Positions 60,771-64,000 of a stretch of DNA of 64,000 nucleotides are shown here, one piece after another. The position numbers and the translations under genes were made by a program. Numbering within the stretch: position 1 is the first letter of the stretch; every line of letters begins with the position of its first letter. The notes below the pieces were generated by a model that did no database searches, had not been told where the DNA came from, and saw only the letters and a program-made list of their open reading frames with translations. This DNA comes from Foliamicus sp965115835 (GTDB lineage: Bacteria > Pseudomonadota > Gammaproteobacteria > Steroidobacterales > Foliamicaceae). Location of the stretch: assembly GCA_965115835.1 (NCBI GenBank), contig OZ220471.1, positions 1,426,001 to 1,490,000 on the forward strand, given 5' to 3'.

Positions 60771-61163
60771 GGTTTCCCCCTACTGGTTCAAGCGCAACGG
60801 TCAACTCCCGGCGCCGCGCTCAGGAGCTCTGCTGTTCCTGATCGGACAATGCTTCGACTCTACCACGTCTTGTCTGGTCTCATGTTTTCTTGTGATGTCT
60901 GCAACAAAATCCGGGCATCGCGCTTGCCCTTTCCGGTGTGCGCGAACGCTTCGGCCTCGGTGGGTTGGGCGGCTTGGCGGGCGGCAGCTCCGGATGTATT
61001 CCGGCTGAATTTCAGGCCGCAGACATTCGACTATCTTCGGCCCGCCTTGGCTTCCGCATTGCGCGCACGGGAGTATGATTCGGCCCAACGGCATTCGCGC
61101 CGGCACTCCGGCGCCGGAGGGAGAAACAGCAGGGCTGCGGCCCGGTCCGGTGAAACAGACGGG
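60771..61163. other. 393-base gap without a gene, upstream of the TonB receptor
   Basis: Both flanking genes are on the minus strand, so this gap holds the receptor's upstream region. It is locally AT-richer around 60855-60915. A short ACCA/TGGT inverted pair is visible there, but no convincing -10/-35 pair or Fur-like operator. No frame with protein-like composition was found. Confidence 0.5.
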
Positions 61164-62681
61164 TCAGGGATTCATCACTTCCCGCAGGACGGCGAGCAGG
61201 TCGCTGGCGATCATGCCGCGCTGCCCGCCCCGGGCGGCAAGGTCTCCGGCGCGCGCATGCACGAAGGCCGCCAGGCCCGCAATGTCCTCGGGCGGCGCGG
61301 CAGGGAGTTGCGCCCACAGCCCCGCCACAAGCCCGGTCAACACGTCACCCATGCCGGCAGTGGCCATCCCCGGGTTGCCGGCGTCGATAACCCATGGCGC
61401 CTTCTCCCCGCCGGACACCAGCGTATGCGCCCCCTTGAGCAGCGCCACGCCGCCCGCGCGCCGACGGAGGCCGGCCAGGGCGTCAAGCCGGTTCGCCTGC
61501 ACCTGCGCACTGGAACAACCCAACAACCGGCCCGCCTCGCCCGGATGGGGCGTAATGATCAGCGGCGGCGCATTTCCGCCGCCGGCAAATCGCCCCGGCG
61601 CTTCTGCAAGCAGATTCAGGCCATCGGCATCGGTCACGCGAGGCAGGCCGCTGTCGCCTGCCATGGCAAACAGCTCCCGCGCCCACGGATCGCGCCCCAG
61701 CCCGCAGCCCACGGCGACCACGGTGGCGCGTTCGAGGAGCGGCGCCAGATCCCCGGCGCGGCGAACCCCTCGCACCATGAGCTCCGGCCTCCCTGCCAGC
61801 AGTTCGGCTGCGTGCTCCGGGTGGGTGGCCACCGAAACCAGACCGGCCCCCGCTCGCAAGGCGCCTTCCCCGGCCAGCCGTGCGGCTCCTCCCATGCCCG
61901 CACCGCCGCCAACCACCAACACATGGCCGAAACAGCCCTTGTGGTCCGCTCGGCGGCGGGCGGAAAGCATGGCGCGCCCGATCCGCTCGCCGAAAATCCG
62001 CAACCCGGGCTGCTCGGTCGCGGCAGCCTCCGCCTCCCGAAGCGACTCCGGCGAAACACGGCCGAGAGGCTCCAGCACGCGCTCTCCGACATGGTTGGGG
62101 GCGTCGCCCAGAAACAAACCGCACTTCTCGGCGATGAAAGTGACGGTCAGCGTGGCGCGCACAGCCACTCCCGGGGCAGCGCCGCTATCGGCGTGGATGC
62201 CGGTGGGGATATCCACCGCCAGCACCGGCGCGCCCGAATCGTTCACGGCGCGAATCGCTTCCCGATAGCGGCCCCTGGGCGGGCGATCCAGGCCGATCCC
62301 GAGCATGGCGTCCACAATCAGATCGCATGGAGGAAGCGCGCGCCCCTCGAACGGCGCCACGGACACCTCCGCGCCAGCCAGCGCCTCGAACTGGGTGGCT
62401 GTATCCCCCCGGGGCCGGCTGGAGGGCGACAACAACAGCACCTGCGCCTCGAAGCCCTGGCTCTTCGCCAGACGGGCAACGACAAAACCGTCGCCGGCGT
62501 TGTTGCCCGCGCCGGCCAGGACCAGCCAGCGCCGCGCCTCCGGAAAGCGCCGCCGGGCATGCTCGAAGGCCGCCGCTCCCGCACGCTGCATGAGCGCGTT
62601 GCTGTCGATGCCCTCGGCAACCATCACTGCGCCTTCCAGCGCGCGCACCACGGAAGCCGGATAAGCAGCCCGATAACTCAT
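61164..62681 (-). CDS. nnr: Bifunctional NAD(P)H-hydrate epimerase / ADP-dependent NAD(P)H-hydrate dehydratase
   Basis: 505 residues. The N-terminal epimerase domain has LVLAGAGNNAGDGFVVARL and VDAMLGIGLDR. The C-terminal ribokinase-like dehydratase domain has HVLVVGGGAGMGGAARLAGEGALRAGAG, TPHPGEAGRLL, LLKGAHTLV and NPGMATAGMGDVLTGLVAGL, its ADP-binding signature. Together they repair hydrated NAD(P)H. ATG 62681 gives MSYRAAYPASVVRALE, the usual start. The tsaE gene often found next to it is not here. Confidence 0.96.
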   Translation of the reverse strand: MSYRAAYPASVVRALEGAVMVAEGIDSNALMQRAGAAAFEHARRRFPEARRWLVLAGAGNNAGDGFVVARLAKSQGFEAQVLLLSPSSRPRGDTATQFEALAGAEVSVAPFEGRALPPCDLIVDAMLGIGLDRPPRGRYREAIRAVNDSGAPVLAVDIPTGIHADSGAAPGVAVRATLTVTFIAEKCGLFLGDAPNHVGERVLEPLGRVSPESLREAEAAATEQPGLRIFGERIGRAMLSARRRADHKGCFGHVLVVGGGAGMGGAARLAGEGALRAGAGLVSVATHPEHAAELLAGRPELMVRGVRRAGDLAPLLERATVVAVGCGLGRDPWARELFAMAGDSGLPRVTDADGLNLLAEAPGRFAGGGNAPPLIITPHPGEAGRLLGCSSAQVQANRLDALAGLRRRAGGVALLKGAHTLVSGGEKAPWVIDAGNPGMATAGMGDVLTGLVAGLWAQLPAAPPEDIAGLAAFVHARAGDLAARGGQRGMIASDLLAVLREVMNP

Positions 62682-62757
62682 CAGCCTACAGGTTTCATGC
62701 AAACTACCGAGCGTCGCCACCCCAACACACCCTGGACATCACTCCCTGCAAATATAC

Positions 62758-63396
62758 TCACTCCCCTCTCGCCAACCCTTCCAGACGCGCTACCCACACA
62801 TCAAACCGAGGGCATTCCGCCCGAATCTTCGGCAGACCCGTCTCTTTCGCAATCAGCGGGCCGTGAAGACGCTTGCGATATCGGGACACCGCGCCTGCAA
62901 TTCTCTTGCTGGGCGCCCCGCCCGGATCGTCATTGATCTCTTCGGGCGTTGAAAATTGCTGGCGAATGGCCGCAAGCCGCTCAATGTCCGGGTTCGCCGT
63001 TTCACCGATAACCCGGAATGCCCCTGTTTCCGAAAAAAGAAGGCCCTCGAACTCGTACTTCTGCACATAGGGAAACACCCGCCTGCCGTTCGTGATTTTC
63101 GGTTCGATTTCTTGCATCAAGCGCTCTTCCAGCGCTTCCACCGTGGGTTCTTCGCGACCGCGAAAACCGTAGAAGTCCACCAGCGATGTCACAGCATCGA
63201 AAGAATGCTGCAACAGCACCATTTCGGCCGCGAGGCGTCCGACACTCACATTACCACCACCCTGGCCGCCGCCTCGCGCTCTCCCGAGAAGGATGGGACA
63301 AGGCTCCACATCGCTCTCTCGCAGAAGGTCGGCCAGGATCCCCTTGACGAAGGCCTCCTCGGTCTGTCCCTCTACCGAAATGCCAAGCCGGATCAC
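62758..63396 (-). CDS. DUF4276 / TOPRIM-like protein of an ATPase pair (212 aa)
   Basis: Start GTG 63396 overlaps the TGA of the ATPase gene (GTGA). The N-terminal LGISVEGQTEEAFVKGIL carries the EGxTE motif of TOPRIM-type DUF4276 proteins. LVDFYGFRG and YEFEGLLFSE supply further acidic residues that could bind metal. The tail is basic (SRYRKRLHG). DUF4276 genes recur directly after AAA ATPase genes in loci thought to be antiphage, OLD-like systems in two proteins. Nuclease function is inference. Confidence 0.8.
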   Translation of the reverse strand: MIRLGISVEGQTEEAFVKGILADLLRESDVEPCPILLGRARGGGQGGGNVSVGRLAAEMVLLQHSFDAVTSLVDFYGFRGREEPTVEALEERLMQEIEPKITNGRRVFPYVQKYEFEGLLFSETGAFRVIGETANPDIERLAAIRQQFSTPEEINDDPGGAPSKRIAGAVSRYRKRLHGPLIAKETGLPKIRAECPRFDVWVARLEGLARGE

Positions 63397-64000
63397 GGAC
63401 GACCTCCAAGAAGGTTCTTCTGCCAAAGCTCCCCCGTCGTATATTCGTTCAACCAATCCTGATAACGCTCCCGATCGAACCGCCGAACACTGCTCTTGCC
63501 GTCTTGCGCCTCCAGAACCAGGATCTCCTTGATATCGAATGCGTCCACAAGCAAGGGAGACTGCGTCGCAACGATTACTTGCCGGTCCGCCGCACATACC
63601 TTGATCATTTCGCCGACCAGAGCGATAGCCGCAGGGTGCAACCCCAACTCCGGTTCGTCCAGCAGGACCACATCCGGAAGCATCCCGGACGGAAGGTTCA
63701 GCAAGGTGACCAGAGCGAAAAAACGAAGCGAGCCATCGGAGGTCAGATGCGCGCCGATCGTCTTGTCCATTCCAGCAGCCTTCCATCGCAGCATGACCTT
63801 TCCATGGCTTTCCTCCAACTCGAATCGGTCGAAGATTGGCAATGCACCACGAATGTGGTCGCCAATCCGCTCGAACCGCTGCCTGTCTTCACGTTCCAGA
63901 CGCAGCAGGATTGCCGCCAGATTTCCTCCATGAGACTTCAAATAGGCATTGTCCCTCGCATCCCAGTGCTTCTTCATTTGTGAATCATGAGAGGTATCGT
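63393..64000 (-). CDS. AAA/ABC-type ATPase, C-terminal part (cut by window end)
   Basis: The frame is open to the window edge (DTSHDSQMKKHWDARDNAYL upstream of an internal ATG at 63977), so the P-loop lies outside. Visible are LKSHGGNLAAILLRL, a signature-like TSDGSLRFFAL, Walker B DVVLLDEPELGLHP and a switch-like QVIVATQSPLLVDAF. This is the SMC/RecF-like AAA type, as in OLD nucleases. It is coupled to the DUF4276 gene by GTGA, so both proteins are made together. Confidence 0.88.
   Translation of the reverse strand, partial: DTSHDSQMKKHWDARDNAYLKSHGGNLAAILLRLEREDRQRFERIGDHIRGALPIFDRFELEESHGKVMLRWKAAGMDKTIGAHLTSDGSLRFFALVTLLNLPSGMLPDVVLLDEPELGLHPAAIALVGEMIKVCAADRQVIVATQSPLLVDAFDIKEILVLEAQDGKSSVRRFDRERYQDWLNEYTTGELWQKNLLGGRP

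Noticed and set aside
60060..62936. A 958-codon plus-strand frame across the large receptor and nnr
   Set aside because: Both minus-strand genes are certain and the frame crosses a gene boundary without domain structure.

Overview
The window is high-GC DNA densely packed with bacterial genes. RNase T, a monothiol glutaredoxin of the GrxD type, a Fiu/YbiX-like iron locus, homodimeric-type AceE with AceF and Lpd, succinylase-type DapD/DapE and a fimT-pilV-pilW-pilX-pilE cluster point to a gammaproteobacterium. Three large TonB-dependent receptors and five MFS carriers suggest a strict or facultative aerobe that scavenges organic compounds and iron. The species cannot be named from the sequence.

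Positions 1-17 kb are an accessory, transport-rich stretch. It opens with the end of a prephenate dehydratase. Then come an EthD-like protein, a ThDP enzyme of the acetolactate synthase family, a TonB receptor with an unknown exported protein, two MFS carriers, a Tat-exported DUF1838 protein, an iron locus (TonB siderophore receptor, FMN 2-hydroxyacid dehydrogenase, YbiX, coupled by 4-base overlaps behind a near-consensus promoter), a third MFS carrier and a maleate isomerase-like protein lacking both catalytic cysteines.

Positions 17-45 kb are mostly housekeeping: a UMF1 carrier, family 4 uracil-DNA glycosylase, PssA, ProS, acylphosphatase, a WrbA-like flavoprotein, DapD-DapE, a divergent pyrroline-5-carboxylate reductase, HMG-CoA lyase, pterin dehydratase, TrpS, a PfkB kinase, a two-repeat HtrA protease resembling eukaryotic Nma111, aceE-aceF-lpd, rnt, grxD, a PuuD-like membrane protein, nadC and a UbiD-family decarboxylase. 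Two NmrA-like Rossmann proteins here carry export or anchor signals.

Positions 45-54 kb carry a restriction-modification island. It holds an IS1182-type transposase remnant, a BglII-like system whose endonuclease is frameshifted at a G5 run, and a XamI-like system with an intact methyltransferase and a 5'-truncated endonuclease. A copy of the 3' end of the XamI-like methyltransferase lies 6 kb away in opposite orientation, a scar of past rearrangement. The island abuts ubiX, whose product would supply prenylated FMN to the UbiD enzyme.

Positions 54-64 kb contain tRNA-Thr(CGT), five minor pilin genes overlapping head to tail but without pilY1, a 1050-residue TonB receptor with a 13-base homopolymer just after its signal peptide (candidate phase variation), the NAD(P)HX repair enzyme, and a DUF4276/TOPRIM plus AAA ATPase pair (candidate defence system) cut by the window end. 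The features that most deserve follow-up are the homopolymer-switched receptor, the decayed restriction island with its duplicated methyltransferase end, the ATPase/DUF4276 pair, the Nma111-like protease and the cysteine-less isomerase homologue.
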